A stretch of 64,000 nt of DNA. Source: Gongronella butleri. Its lineage: Eukaryota > Mucoromycota > Mucoromycetes > Mucorales > Cunninghamellaceae. A program made the translations under genes and the position numbers. The stretch covers positions 930,001 to 994,000 of the forward strand of contig JAIWZP010000006.1 of assembly GCA_025201375.1 (NCBI GenBank), written 5' to 3'. Positions 24,705 to 36,383 of the stretch are shown here, piece after piece. Within the stretch, counting starts at the first letter, position 1; each line of letters opens with the position of its first letter. The notes under the pieces are model-generated. The model made no database searches. It was not told the DNA's origin and worked only from the letters and a program-made list of their open reading frames with translations.

Positions 24705-26156
24705 ATGCGGTGGTGTGCTTGTCTTTTTGTTCTTTTGTGCGTGTGTGCGTCGATAGCGCTTGTTGAGGCCGGCAAAGACTATTACAAGATCTTGGACGTG
24801 CCTCGAGATGCGCCAAAGAGCCAAATCAAAAAGCACTACAAGAAGCTGTCGCGCGTCTATCATCCGGACAAGAACCCAGACAACAAGGAGGCTGAGGAAA
24901 AATTCATGGAAATCTCGGACGGTAAGCATATTTCAAAAAAAAAAAAAGAAAGAGGGGCGCACGCGACTGACTTTTTTTTTTCTGCAGCCTACTCTGTGTT
25001 GGTCGATGACGAGAAGCGCGGCATTTATGATCGCTATGGCGAGGAGGGTCTGAAGCAGCACAATGGCGGCGGCGGCGGCTCGCCATTCCATAATCCCTTT
25101 GACATGTTTTCGCACTTTTTCGGTGGTGGCGGTTTTGGTAAAGCAATTGGATTGTGCAATTTCCAAGAGACGCGACGCGGCGCGAGCAGCGTGAACTCAT
25201 TCTATTTTTTTCCTTTTTTCTCTCTTTTTCCTCGTTTTCTTCTTTTTTTTTTTCTCTCTCTCTCTCTCTCTCTTTCTCTTTTTTTCTCTTTCCTCTCTTT
25301 TTTTAGGTGGCCATGGTGGGCATCAGGAAAAGCGCGGTCCTGATGAGCAAGTGCGCCTTGAGGTGACGCTGGAGGACCTGTACAATGGCAAGGAGGTGCA
25401 TATGGACTTGAACAAGCAAGTTATTTGCGATCATTGCCACGGCAGCGGTGCACGCAAGGCCGAGGACATTGTGACGTGTGGCGATTGCCAGGGACAAGGT
25501 GTCAAGGTGCAGCGCATTCAGATTGCACCGGGGATGATCCAGCAATTCCAGCAAACGTGCGACCGATGCGGTGGCAAGGGCAAGGTGATCAAGCACACGT
25601 GTCCCGTGTGCAATGGCAAAAAGGTGCGCCGTGGAAATGAGCAATACACGATCACGATTGAGCGCGGCATGGCGGACGGCCAGAGCATTGTGCTCGAGGA
25701 AGAAGCCAACGAGTTCCCCGACACGATCCCCGGCAATCTGCACTTTTTGCTGTCGACGATCCCTCACCTGACGTACGAGCGCCAAGGCAACAACCTCTAT
25801 ACCAAGCAGACCATCAACCTCGTCGAGGCTCTCACCGGATTCACAAAAGAATTGACCGCTCTCGATGGCACCACAAAGATCCTCCTCAAACGCACAGAAA
25901 TCACCCCCTATGGCTATGTCCAGACCATCAAGGGCGCAGGCATGCCCATCCAAAATCAACATGGCCAATTCGGCGACTTGTACGTCGAATATCTGGTTCT
26001 CTTCCCTGATCATGTGGACAGCCATGTCATAGAGGGTAGGTCAAAAATTGAAAAAAAAAAAAAATGAAAATGGACGATGACGCTCACACACACCTTTTTT
26101 TTTTTTTCCTAGTGCTCAAAAAGGGCGCGCATTTCCCAGACCACCAAGAGCTTTAG
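24705..26156 (+). CDS. SCJ1: ER-lumenal DnaJ (Hsp40) co-chaperone, Scj1-like, 379 aa
   Basis: Exons 24705-24921, 24988-25137, 25307-26035, 26113-26156 give 380 codons. The order is: a cleavable-looking signal peptide (residues 1-22, ending before GKDYYK), a J domain with the HPD motif (YHPDKNP), a Gly/Phe linker ([14 protein letters not shown]), four CxxCxGxG-type zinc motifs ([32 protein letters not shown]) and a C-terminal substrate-binding region. This is a type I Hsp40. The last four residues are HQEL, close to the HDEL/KDEL retrieval signal and reached only through the last short exon, which supports that splice. With the signal peptide this places it in the ER lumen as a partner of BiP/Kar2 in folding and degradation. 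The last zinc motif ends KK rather than the usual G.G, which is a mild departure. Confidence 0.93.
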
Positions 26157-26499
26157 AGGCGACCCACGCAAGGGTGCCATTGAAAGAAATAAAAAAAAAG
26201 CCATGCCATTTAGACAATGAAACCGTGATTTGCCATGTTGGATGCACATGGCGCGCGCACTGGCGGTGTCGCGCCTCCTTTTTTTTTCGTGCACACACTT
26301 TTTTTTTTTTTGTACGCACGTCCAGATGGTCACAAATGAATCTGCTTGGTGATTCGGCACCTGATACGCTTTGCTTCGTCACGCATCGCGCCCTTTTTTT
26401 TTTCTTTTTTTTTCCTTTTTGTGCCTCTTTTTCTCTTTTTTTATTTTTCTTGTCCCTTTTTCCCATCCTTTTTAGACGACCCAAGCCCCGCTTTATATC
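26157..26499. other. intergenic between DnaJ gene and 68-aa gene
   Basis: It is T-rich in its second half, with a run of pyrimidines at 26390-26475 that likely forms the leader of the next gene. No other element is supported. Confidence 0.4.
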
Positions 26500-26816
26500 A
26501 TGGAGTATCAGTCTGGCGCATTCACCAAAAACATGCCCTATGCATTGACCATGCCGCCGCCGCCCATTATCCATCCGCGATATCAGCGCGCGCCCGCCAT
26601 GCATCCGAGTAAGTCCCCCATTGTTTTCAAAGCTGTCGTTGCCCAGGGGGGAAGGCGCCGAAAAAGAGGCAATTGCCCGCAGCACCCTCTCATTTTCTCT
26701 CATTTTCCGCATTTTCAGGCATGATGCCCAGCTATCCGTTTCCCCACGGGATTCCACCAGAGCCTGACCCGTTTATTGGATCATTATCGTGCTGGACAGA
26801 GACCGTGCAATGGTAA
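26500..26816 (+). CDS. small proline- and methionine-rich protein, 68 aa
   Basis: Two exons, 26500-26608 and 26719-26816, joined across a consensus GTAAGT donor and a TTTTCAG acceptor, give 69 codons. I do not recognise it. The protein is rich in Pro, Met, Tyr and His (MPPPP, HPRYQRAP, MMPSYPFPHG) and ends in WTETVQW. It has no membrane segment or signal peptide. A long pyrimidine tract before the ATG resembles the leaders of neighbouring genes. The case for a gene rests on the clean intron and the frame that continues across it. It could instead be the last two coding exons of a longer transcript, since an acceptor-like TTTTTAG stands at 26470-26475. Confidence 0.5.
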
Positions 26817-27281
26817 AAACAAAAAAGAAAAAAGCAACAAATGTCGCCGTCTGACTTGATCTCGTGCCAATTCTACCTCTTTTCTTTCTCTGTCACTGAA
26901 TGTAGCTTAACAAGAGGGTTTTGCTGCTGCTTTCTGCAAAACGAGACCTTGGAGAAGTACAAAAAAGGGCAAATCACCTGAATTTGTTGCGGGCGCATCA
27001 TGCAAGCCTCGTGGTACAGCGCATCTCTCTAACAAAAAAAGGATCAACGCCCACCCTCCCTATTCACGGCAATTCTCTTTGTTCTTTCATGCAGCCCCCC
27101 TAATTCCATCTGCCGTATTTATACGCGCCAGGATCGCGTCTTTTATTCTCTCTCTCTTTTTTTTTTTTTTTTTACTTTTCTACATCTCGCTCAATACATA
27201 AAGCTTGTCTTTTTTTTTCCCTCTTACCCTGGTCCTCACCTGCCCTGCAAAAAAAGTTGATAACCTGCCAAACGTGCTACG
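26817..27281. other. promoter region of the carotenoid oxygenase gene
   Basis: No coding frame is supported. It has a CT-rich stretch at 27148-27180 and an A/T-rich patch 'tatttatacg' at 27115, which could serve as a core promoter about 165 bp before the start codon. Confidence 0.4.
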
Positions 27282-29361
27282 ATGACGTCTGTGAAAACAC
27301 CAAAAAGTCAAAACCCCACGCCCGGTGAACCGGCGCCCTCGCCTTTTGGTTACAAGAATGTGCCGGCCATTGAAGAAGAAATCCAATTGTCCGTCCAAGG
27401 CACCATTCCGTCCTGGGTGCAAGGCATCATGTATCGCTGTGGTATGGTCGCCAAGGAGGAGAGAGAAAAAAAAAAAAAAGGAAAATGGCACACAATTGAG
27501 GTTTTTTTTTTACAAATGCGCGTTTCAGGTGCGGGCAAGTACAATATTCTTGGGACCAATGGCGACACGTACCACATTACGCATCCTTTTGACGGCCTTG
27601 CAATGCTTCATCTTTTCCGGATTGACGGGAATAGCGTGACGTATCGATCGCGGCACACATCCAATGGGCTTGAGAAGCGGATCCAAGACCGCGACCCGAC
27701 GCTGCTGACGTTTGGGCCCGATCCCTGTCGCACGATCTTTGGTCGCATGCAATCCTTCTTTTGCCACTTGACGGGCTTTGGCACGGACAAGGTCGCGTGC
27801 GAGACCGATCCCGAGTATGAGCTTGTCAACGTCACCATCACGCCCAACTTTCCCATTGGTCCCATGCTCGAGCGCGAAACCGGCGTCTCGCGTGGCGAGG
27901 CCCTCGTGGTGAAACGCGATGCAAATACCCTGCAACTCGTCGATCGCGAGACATTACGTAAGAATGATCCCTTTTTTACCCTTCTTTTCTTCTTTTTCTT
28001 TTACTTTTTTGGGCCCTTTTTTTTTTTATTCCTCGTGGTTGACGATTTGTCATTTTTTTTTTGAAACAGGGCCGCTCAAGAAATTCACATACGAGCAGGT
28101 GAACCCGCGTTTAAAGGGCCAATTGTGCGCATCGCACCATCAATTTGACGAGGTGCGCAGCGAATATGTGAATTTCATGGTGTCGCTTGTGCCAGTGCTG
28201 AGTTTCCAGCCGTTTGTGATCCGTTCGGGCGGCGAGCACTGGGCAGCCAAGGTGCGCACATGCCAGCCCATCACCAAGCATCTTGGCACGGCGTCCAGCG
28301 CAATCAAGCCGGCGTACATCCACTCGTTCAGCATGACGGAGCACTACATCATCATCCCGCACTTTCCGTACTATTACTCGTATGGTGGTCTGTCGGCGCT
28401 GTACTACAACAATGCATACCAGACCTTTTTCTGGGACAAAAATCGCGCCACCACGTTCCATGTCGTTGACCGGCGCACGGGTCGGCACGTCGCGTCGTAC
28501 GATGGCGCCCCTTGCTTCTCGTTCCACAGTGCCAATGCATGGGATAGTGTCGAGGACGTCAATGGCAAGCAAGAGCGCGTGATTTACATGGATTATTGCA
28601 TGTACGAGAATGCCGACATTGTGGACGCCAGTTTCTCGCTCGGCAAGACCAGTGATGACGCCAGCGTGCCGTCGCCCGTGGATCTGGATCGCGTCCAGCC
28701 TGCTCGCTTTGTGCACGTCGACAAGCACACAGATAAAAAGACGCAACACGACATGAAACCCAGCGAGGTGCGCCGCTACCGCCTGGGTGACGTCCCCGAC
28801 GTGGATTTGGACGCGTCCATGCGCACACAGCCTTATGCACGCCAATACAATCCCAACGAATGGACGGCCATCCACCCGCCGCGCCAATCGCGCCACGCAC
28901 CTTTCACGGTCCTCGCCACCGACGTCGAATTGCCTCGTTTTAACCCGAAATTCAACTTGAAACCGTATCGCTACGTTTGGGGCGTGTGTGAGTCCAAACA
29001 CGCTCCGTCGTACGCGACCGGCACCGTCATCAATGCGCTCATCAAGGCCGATCTCGGCTCGCCGTCGCGCGTCAACCATGAAAACGACACAATCGACGCG
29101 CCTTTGACTCGCATTTGGGACGAACCAGGGTGCAATTGCTCGGAGCCCATCTTTTTGCCGCACCCAGATGCTGCGGGTGCTGACCAAGAAGATCATGGCG
29201 TCGTCCTGTCCATTGTGAATCGTGCCAAAGACTGCTTTTTGCTTGTTTTGGATGCCGCCACCATGCAGGAGCTTGCGCGTGCCACCATTGGCCAATTCAA
29301 TGCCATGACCATCCATGGCAGCTTTGTCGACGCTCATGGCGTCGGTGTCGCCATCAATTGA
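27282..29361 (+). CDS. carotenoid cleavage oxygenase (BCO/RPE65 family), 626 aa
   Basis: Exons 27282-27441, 27529-27957, 28070-29361 give 627 codons. Members are Fe(II) enzymes that split carotenoids or apocarotenoids with O2. Family blocks are clear: MYRCGAGKY near residue 50, HPFDGLAMLH, SFSMTEHYIIIPHFPYYYSY, the FHSANAW block with a presumed iron-ligand His, and a C-terminal ATIGQFNAMTIHGSF block. Four conserved His are expected in this fold; candidates sit in those blocks. In Mucoromycota such enzymes make apocarotenoid precursors of trisporic acid mating pheromones, so a role there is plausible but inferred. There is no signal peptide. The stop is 100 bp from the stop of the convergent aspartic protease gene. 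Confidence 0.93.
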
Positions 29362-29461
29362 GGACGCCGTGCGCTTTTTTTGGTTTTTTTTTTTTTAACA
29401 AGTATATGAGGCCAAAATTGGCCCATGGAGATTTAATTAAAAGGGAGAATTACAAAGAGTT

Positions 29462-30745
29462 TTACGCGGCGAGGGGGGCAAATCCGATGCGATACGCGCC
29501 AAAGTCAAAGACTGAGAGGAAATGACGCAGCCACAGATTGCCGAGGGTGAAGGTCACGCCATTGACGGCGTGTGTAAAGTAAAAATAGCAATGCTGAGAT
29601 TGGCCAATGCGGCCAACGAGGCGCGACACGGGCACGGGCGCGGAAAACGACAGGGTTGCGTTGTTTTCCTGGGGGAACATGACACTAAAGGCTGTGGAAT
29701 TGTCGTTCATAAGCGCACAATCGACTTGGTACGTGGTGGACTCGTTGTCCCACTTTGCCGAGCCCTTGGACAGCGTGATGGCGAGCTCATCGGCCAGATT
29801 CGCAGGCAAATACATGAAATTGGAGCCCGAGTCAATGATAAACGCGTTCGGGACGTCGAATTTATAATTCAAAAAGGTGCCATTGTCGTATTGGAAGCCG
29901 AGGACGTTGGCCGCCCAGTGCGAATAAAAGCCGTCGTTGCGCTTGATCACGGACGTGTATTGGACGTCGCCCTTGGTGGCCACGGTGGTGTCAATGGCGC
30001 CAAGCGTGATTTGGCCAAGCCAGTCTGATTTCTTTGCATTTTCCGAGCCATTGGCCATGGTCAGCGAGAACACGGGTGCGGGGATCCGCTGCTGTTGCCA
30101 GAGCGCCATGGGGAACGGCAAATATGTCTCATTATGCGTTTCGCTGAGCAAGGTACCGTGCGGGAACCCGGCGCCAAAGATGCCATCAATGATGTCGGCT
30201 TTGGACGCGCCCTCCATGACGGACTGCTGCGCAATGGGCCCGTCATTGACGGCAATTTCGATGAGTGTCTGGTCTTGTGATGCAAGGGCACCGACGCGCA
30301 CGGTGTCCTTTAAATAGTTGCCGCTCGCATAGCCAATGCCGTACGTGATGTTGACCGGCACCTTGCCATTGTCGTTGTGTGTGATGGACATGTCGCTGTT
30401 GTACTGGCGCCCGGAGATGCATCCCTTGTCGGTGGAACACTGTTTGGACGGCACCCACGTATCCGAGCTGCCCGTGTCCAGCAGCAAGAGGAACGATTGC
30501 GCGGGTGTGCCGACCTGCACATCCACGCCGTATTGACACAGCTCAACGTCGTTCAAAATCGGCGCCGTCAGCCCGGCACCAAGAAGCCCGCCGCTCAATA
30601 GATCGCGCTTGGCATGCTCGTGGTGCCGAGACGCAAGACGGCGGAGCGGCAGACGCATCGGCTGGGCCGCCAGCGGTGCCTGGTCACTGGGCACAATGCC
30701 GAGCGCGGCAATGGCCATGAGCATGAGCGTCGTTGAAGATGGCAT
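29462..30745 (-). CDS. secreted pepsin-like aspartic protease (A1), 427 aa, intronless
   Basis: A single open frame with an N-terminal hydrophobic signal (about residues 5-20), a basic propeptide ending near KR (46-47), and two catalytic motifs: DTGSSDTW (D90) and DSGSNFMYL (D305). The flap region holds a conserved Tyr in ITYGIGYASG. The second motif reads DSGS instead of DTGT/S, a common fungal variant. Paired Cys (about 103/109) fit the first-lobe disulfide. The family hydrolyses proteins at acid pH outside the cell or in the vacuole. No GPI-anchor-like tail is visible; the C terminus ends IGFAPLAA. A TATA-like box lies about 150 bp upstream (30891-30900). Confidence 0.93.
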   Translation of the reverse strand: MPSSTTLMLMAIAALGIVPSDQAPLAAQPMRLPLRRLASRHHEHAKRDLLSGGLLGAGLTAPILNDVELCQYGVDVQVGTPAQSFLLLLDTGSSDTWVPSKQCSTDKGCISGRQYNSDMSITHNDNGKVPVNITYGIGYASGNYLKDTVRVGALASQDQTLIEIAVNDGPIAQQSVMEGASKADIIDGIFGAGFPHGTLLSETHNETYLPFPMALWQQQRIPAPVFSLTMANGSENAKKSDWLGQITLGAIDTTVATKGDVQYTSVIKRNDGFYSHWAANVLGFQYDNGTFLNYKFDVPNAFIIDSGSNFMYLPANLADELAITLSKGSAKWDNESTTYQVDCALMNDNSTAFSVMFPQENNATLSFSAPVPVSRLVGRIGQSQHCYFYFTHAVNGVTFTLGNLWLRHFLSVFDFGAYRIGFAPLAA

Positions 30746-30890
30746 TGAATGATGAGGATGGAGGAATTATCAAAAAATAAAAAGGAATGGAATGGGGATG
30801 TGTGTGGAGTCGGGTGGGGGAGGACGCAATGGATGAAGAAAGAAAAAAAAGAAAAACGTGCAGAAAAAAGTGCAAAACCTTTCCCCTTGT

Positions 30891-30900
30891 TTTATATATT
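30891..30900 (-). promoter_or_regulatory. TATA-box-like element for the aspartic protease gene
   Basis: Read on the minus strand it is AATATATAAA, about 146 bp upstream of the ATG ending at 30745. Motif and spacing only. Confidence 0.5.
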
Positions 30901-32189
30901 GCCTTGTGCGACGTGCATGTTGCCGATTAAGCTCCGCCGCGTTGCAATTTTTCATTTTATTTTTTTGTGGCAGTGTTGGCTTTTGGAGAACAAGGAGAAT
31001 GAAGGCACCAGGGGTGACCAAAAAAAAAAAAAAAAAAAAAGTTCAGACTAGCTCTGTGGCGATTTGCTCCATGATCAAAAATAAGGAGCAACACCTTGTT
31101 TGCAGGCAGTTTCAAATTGAGCACCCCTCCAACATTTTGCTTTAAAATGAGCCTGCGTGCCTGACAAGCGTTGAGTTCCATCGGTTGCACCACCCTAGGC
31201 CATGAAAGGGAAGATGTCATTCACGCCCGGTCGACACCGTTTCCTCTTTTGGACTCGCGACAGCTGTTCGGCTACAGAAAAAAAAAAAAAAAAGAAAGAA
31301 AAATGGCATCATTCCTATCATGATCTGCCTTACTGCAATTTTTTGACCGCCCGCCATGCGCACTACGTTGCTTGGCACCTTGTCATGCACGCAGTGCACC
31401 TCGATTAATTGCCACGAGTTGAGCCCAAGACCGTATGTTCCTGCCACTAGCCTGGGCTTCTTAATGTACCCCTTTTGTGCGTCTTCCCCTTGTCACCCAA
31501 CACATTACGTAAAACGCGCTTGAGCCCCATGGTCACACCCACTCGCACAGCCGCGTTTTCATTGCTGTAAAATGCTCCACAATGTCAGTGCTTCCTGAGT
31601 TTGCAATAAAATGTGCTCTTCGTGATTTTATTATTGCTTTCATTCTACATGGCTGGGGAAAACGCACCATAAAGCGCGTCGCCAGTTGCATGTTCGTCTT
31701 CCAAGAGGCACCGTGACAAGCAAAAAAAAAAAAAAAAAAAAAAAAAATCGCCATGGAAATGGACATTTTTATGTATTTAGCATATTGTGTGTCTTGCCCT
31801 CCATCCTTTCCATACGAAAACAACTCATTAGGCTAACTACATCAACAGGGTGTAATTTTGCTGCATTCATTGGGGCCGATACAGCCCTGCAATGCCCTGA
31901 AAATTGCGCAGTATCATACGCGTTAATCGCCACTTTCTATGATACCGCACAACACGGCATGTGCATATCATGGACCTTTCTTTGTAAAACAAAAAAAAAT
32001 CGTTTTAACCTAACTGGCTTGTACCAGGATACTCTTTAATGCAGTGAATCAAATTTGAACGAAAAAAAATATCATATAAAAATTGATCGTTTGCGTTTTG
32101 ATGCACGTTCTTTTGTCGTCCGCCTTTTTTAAAATTTAAATGATGCCACCTACAGTAACTGGAGTGCCAAGAATGTCGCCGCTTTTCAA

Positions 32190-32700
32190 TGCTTGTAAGA
32201 GACCGCGTTGCGATCTTTTCGACTTGGCGCGTCAGCGCGAATGAGGCACAATTTATTGCGCCATGGCGGAAAACGTGGATTTATGAGCAAATGCCAGTTT
32301 TCTCGTCAACGGCGCAATCGACCACTGGTTTTGACGTTTGTTCTGAAAAGAGAAAGGTCAAAAGACCCAAATGACCAAGTTTCAAGAGGCTGTAGTCATT
32401 TGACGGCGTGTCTTATCGATTTGGAAAATTGCGCGTTTTCGCGCTTTTTCCAAGGGGGTCGGTCAGCAATTTTCAAGCCGTGAAAATTTAGGTCGCCTGA
32501 CTGCCACACCATTCGCACCCTGTGTACACACGCCTTATTATTCAACAGAATTGAAATAAAAACCAGAGGTCCATCTTCTGCTTTTGATGGAAAATGCACT
32601 TTCGGCTCTGTTTTTGACCCAGAACTCATTCGACGAGAAAGAGCTGTCATACAGCACCTTTGAAGCTGGATTCATCAGAAAGCGCATAGTTCGCCGCATC
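32190..32700 (+). repeat. degenerate dispersed repeat, partial copy 3
   Basis: Positions 32255-32500 align with 59050-59290 in the same orientation. Shared islands are 'ttttctcgtcaacggc' (32299; 59071), 'gttctgaaaagagaaagg' against 'gctctgaaaagagagtgg', 'gattttccaagggatg'-like and 'aattttcaagccgtgaaaat'-like stretches, then 'ggtcgcctgactgccac' against 'ggtcctcggatcgccac'. It belongs to the same family as the copies near 45.9 and 59 kb. Confidence 0.65.
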
Positions 32701-32968
32701 GACGAATGTTAGTGATCTGTAAAAGGTATCCCGAGTTTTGCTGAATAGACCCAAAAAAAAAATCACCTATCCCATTGGATGGACGATGATTGCACTCCAC
32801 AGTGGAGTGGCATGATTTTTGCGGTGCCCGTATCTTTTTTTTTTTTTTACGCCTGTGTGCAGGGCGGAGCGGAGCTTGTGGTGAGGCGCGGAAAGAAATA
32901 AATTGTAGCTGCGGTTGCCCGTTTGGAATTCTATTTCTTTCGCGTTTCCCATTCTTTTTCCTTGATTC

Positions 32969-35593
32969 ATGGCGCGAGGTTCGCAGAAACGCAAAGCCAC
33001 GACGCACACCACCAAGCGCAAGCAGCGCAAGACGGCTACAATAGAGGTGAGCGACGAGGAGCACGTGCATTCACCGTCCACGGCAGCTGCATCTCCGATC
33101 GAGCGCATGGAGCCCATGGAGGCAAGTGGCTCTGCCTTCCCCAGCGACAATGACGACGAAGACGACGAAGACGACGACACCATGGACTGGGAGGACGTGG
33201 CACTGCCGAGCTACATGACAGGTGCGGGCAGCAGCGGGCATGACGAGGCTGGCGATGTAACCATGGCTGAGCCGGAGGCGATCGAGAATGAGCCGGCCAC
33301 GTACAAGGACGTGGAAGTCGTTGTGGAGGGCGCGCGTCGGCCGATGAACAAGTAATGTTGATGGTTTCAATTGTGCTGTAGGCAAATTGGAGTCATACTG
33401 ATGCGCTTTTCCTTTTTTTTTTTTTGGCTTTTTTTTTTTTTTGCAAAGGATGTCCAAGATGGAGATGGCTGTGCAGCGACAATTGCGCGAATGGATGCAC
33501 AACAGCCATGTTGTACTTTTGATTAGCCATTTCATGGTGCGCAACAATTGGTGTGCGCGCGAGGATGTCCAGGTAATTGGAAAAAAAAGTCAAAAATCCT
33601 CGCAATTTCACTCATTTTTTTTTTTAAAAAAAATAGGCTGTGTGCCTGTCAGTGATTCCCGACCATATCCAGCGTCAGTGCAAGAACAAGGACGCGTCGC
33701 GCGACGATTTTACCATGGGCATCAAGTGGCTGTTGACGTGGTGGCACGGGTATTTCACGATCACGGGCCCTGGCCTTGTCACTCGTTCCCATGACGAATA
33801 TGACCTGCGCGAATGGGACCAGCATTTGCACGACAATCTGTTGCAGGTACGCCGAGAAGAGAGAGAAAAAGAAAAAATAAAAGAGAGAGAAAAATGGAGA
33901 AAAATCGCTCACATCTCTTTGTTAGGCGCTCGGTGAGCATGTGAAGCGTCTTGGTCTGCAGGACACGGAGATTGTGGCGGACTCGCTTGCTTTTGTGAAT
34001 TGCCTTGCCGAGAAAAAGGGCACGCGCGACCTGTCTGCGCAGCTTTTTACGGCGTTGCTGCGGACACTCGGATTTGATACACGCCTGGTGTGCTCGCTGC
34101 AGCCCGTGCCGTACCGCATCCCGGCACGGCGCAAAGAAAGCGCGCCATCGTCACCTGCCGCCTCCACATCTGGTAAAAAAGAAAAAAAAATGGACGCATT
34201 GATCCTTTTTTTTTTACTCATTTTTATATTTTTTTTATTGTGCAGCGTCAAGCAAAAAGGAAAATGAGGAGGAGGAAAAGGATACACCGTCGGAGATGGC
34301 ATTTCCTTTGCGTACGTCGCGTGCCACTGCGCGTCTGGCGTACAATCGAGGGGATGGCGATGGCGATCAAGTATGGAAACACAAAAAGGCCAAGGTGCCG
34401 ACGGTGTGGTGCGAAGTGTGGAATCCGCACGTGCAGCGGTGGCAGTGTGTCGATCCTGTGCGGCAACTTTACAATGAGCCGCTGCTGATGGAGCCCGGTG
34501 TTTCTGACCGACGCAATTTGCTGTCAATGGTGCTTGCATTGGAATGCCCTGAGCGGCCACAAGGCAAGAAACGACAACGACCGCGTCTGTGTCGCGCCAT
34601 TGATGTGACGCGGCGGTACACGACGAAATGGCAACGTGCGTTATCGCTTCGTGAGCGTGATCTGACCAAGCGCGAGCGCGAGATTGGGTGGCAGCGGTGG
34701 TCGGACGTGCTGCTGAACATTTTGGCGGGCAGTGCACGTGGTAGTGCACGGCATGATGCGGATGTGTTGCGGCGGCTGGAACGCGAACAAGAAGAATTGG
34801 CATCGCTGGAAAAGCATGACGCGCTTCCGTCGTCGCTGCAAGGGTTTCGGCATCATCCGGTGTACGCGCTAGAAAGGCACCTGAAGAAGCACGAGGTGAT
34901 CCATCCACCAGACACGCGCGTCATTGGCCACATCAAGGGCGAAAAGATATACCCACGCGCCAACGTGCGTACCTTGCACACACGCGAGACATGGATCAAG
35001 CAGGGCCGCGTCGTCCGTGATGGCCAAGACCCTGTCAAAAAGGTCGCCGCACGCGCCGTCACCATTGAGAAGAAACGCATCCTCGAGGAAGCAAAAATGC
35101 AAGGAAACCCCATTGAAGCCGAGCTCTTTGGCGAGTGGCAGACCGGTCCCTATATTGCTCCACCCGTGGTTGATGTGAGATTTGGAAGAGAAAAAAAAAG
35201 GAAAGAAAAAGAGGCATGGAATTGATCGTTATTTATCATCATCGTAGGGCATTGTTCCCAAAAACGCGTTTGGACGCGTCGATCTCTTTACGCCTGAGAT
35301 GTTGCCCAAGGGAGCTGCGCATTTGGAAAGTAAATAAATGTTCCACCAATGCGTGTCATCCGCTCACCTATTTTTTTTTTTTTTTGGCCTAGTCCAAGGC
35401 ATTGGCAGACTGGCGCGGCAACTGGGCATTGATTTTGCGGAATGTGTTGTACGGCGCAAGATGAAAAACTGTGAAAAGACGATTCTCATTGCTTTTTTTT
35501 CATGTAGGTCGACTTTGAATTTATGCGCGGCAGGTCGCTGCCCGTGATGAATGGCATTGTCGTGGCTGAGGAGAACAAGGCAATGCTTTTGGA

Positions 35594-35635
<42 letters not shown>

Positions 35636-36191
35636 ATTGGCTCGCGAATGGGTGCAATTCACTCACCCCCTCGTTTTTTATTTTTAGGCGTGGCGCGAGC
35701 AGGAGCATCATCGGTTTGAAAAAGAGCAGTCGAAGCAGCAGCGCGAGGCGTACAAGCGATGGCGCAAGCTGTTGATGGGTTGCATGATTGACGCGCATGT
35801 GGAGCGTGATTATGGGCGGAAAAAGGACGACGACAATGAAAACGCGATCCAGCACGGCAATGCGACTGCTTGGGACCGCTACCTACGTGAAGAGCATGGC
35901 AAGAAAAACGACAATGACGACGATTACGCGGGTGGCGGCTTCATTCGAGAGAATGATGAAGACTCTCACAGCGCAGCAGGTGGCGGGTTTCTCCAGGACG
36001 ATGAGGAGGAGGACGATGACGACGACATCCTTCAGCGATCCAAGAAGCGCAAAGGCAAGGGTCGTGCCATTGTGAGTGACGATGATGACGACGACAGCGA
36101 CAGCGACCTTTACGATGCACAAGCAGATGACGACGACCCTGATTCGGACGATGAGGCCGTGGCAGGTGGATTTTTGTTTGATGATGATTGA
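32969..36191 (+). CDS. RAD4: Rad4/XPC nucleotide-excision-repair damage-recognition protein, 873 aa
   Basis: Ten exons: 32969-33351, 33449-33572, 33637-33846, 33926-34172, 34246-35174, 35248-35329, 35393-35448, 35508-35594, 35688-36191 is the last of nine listed joins, giving 874 codons. Rad4/XPC with Rad23 binds helix-distorting DNA lesions in the nucleus and recruits TFIIH. The transglutaminase-like core spans about 130-420 (WCEVWNPHVQRWQCVDPV), followed by the beta-hairpin domains: HPVYALERHLKKHEVIHP, GIVPKNAFGRVDLF and MLPKGAAHLE, then GIGRLARQLGIDFAECV and PVMNGIVVAEENKAMLLEAW. N and C termini are acidic and low-complexity. The 35449-35507 intron uses a weak GTACGG donor, chosen because it restores the spacing seen in human XPC. 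Convergent with the ubiquitin protease gene, 192 bp between stops. Confidence 0.95.
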
Positions 36192-36383
36192 CTGCTCCTC
36201 CAATTCTCTAATTATTTAACCCCATTTCAAATAAAAAAAAAACAAATCTGCCCTCATCACTTTTTTTTTTCGATGGCGCCCCCAATGGCCGGAAAACGCG
36301 CAATTTAATATAAATATGTGTACAAAGAAAACAAAGGAGAGTGTGTGCAGGGGGGTATGAGTGTTGGGCCTGCAATTGGGATC

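Larger units (their letters stand above)
30746..32968. other. 2.2 kb gene-free interval between divergent genes
   Basis: It holds the promoters of the aspartic protease (minus) and Rad4 (plus) genes, A runs at 31021 and 31722, and a dispersed repeat at 32190-32700. No coding frame is supported. Confidence 0.5.
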
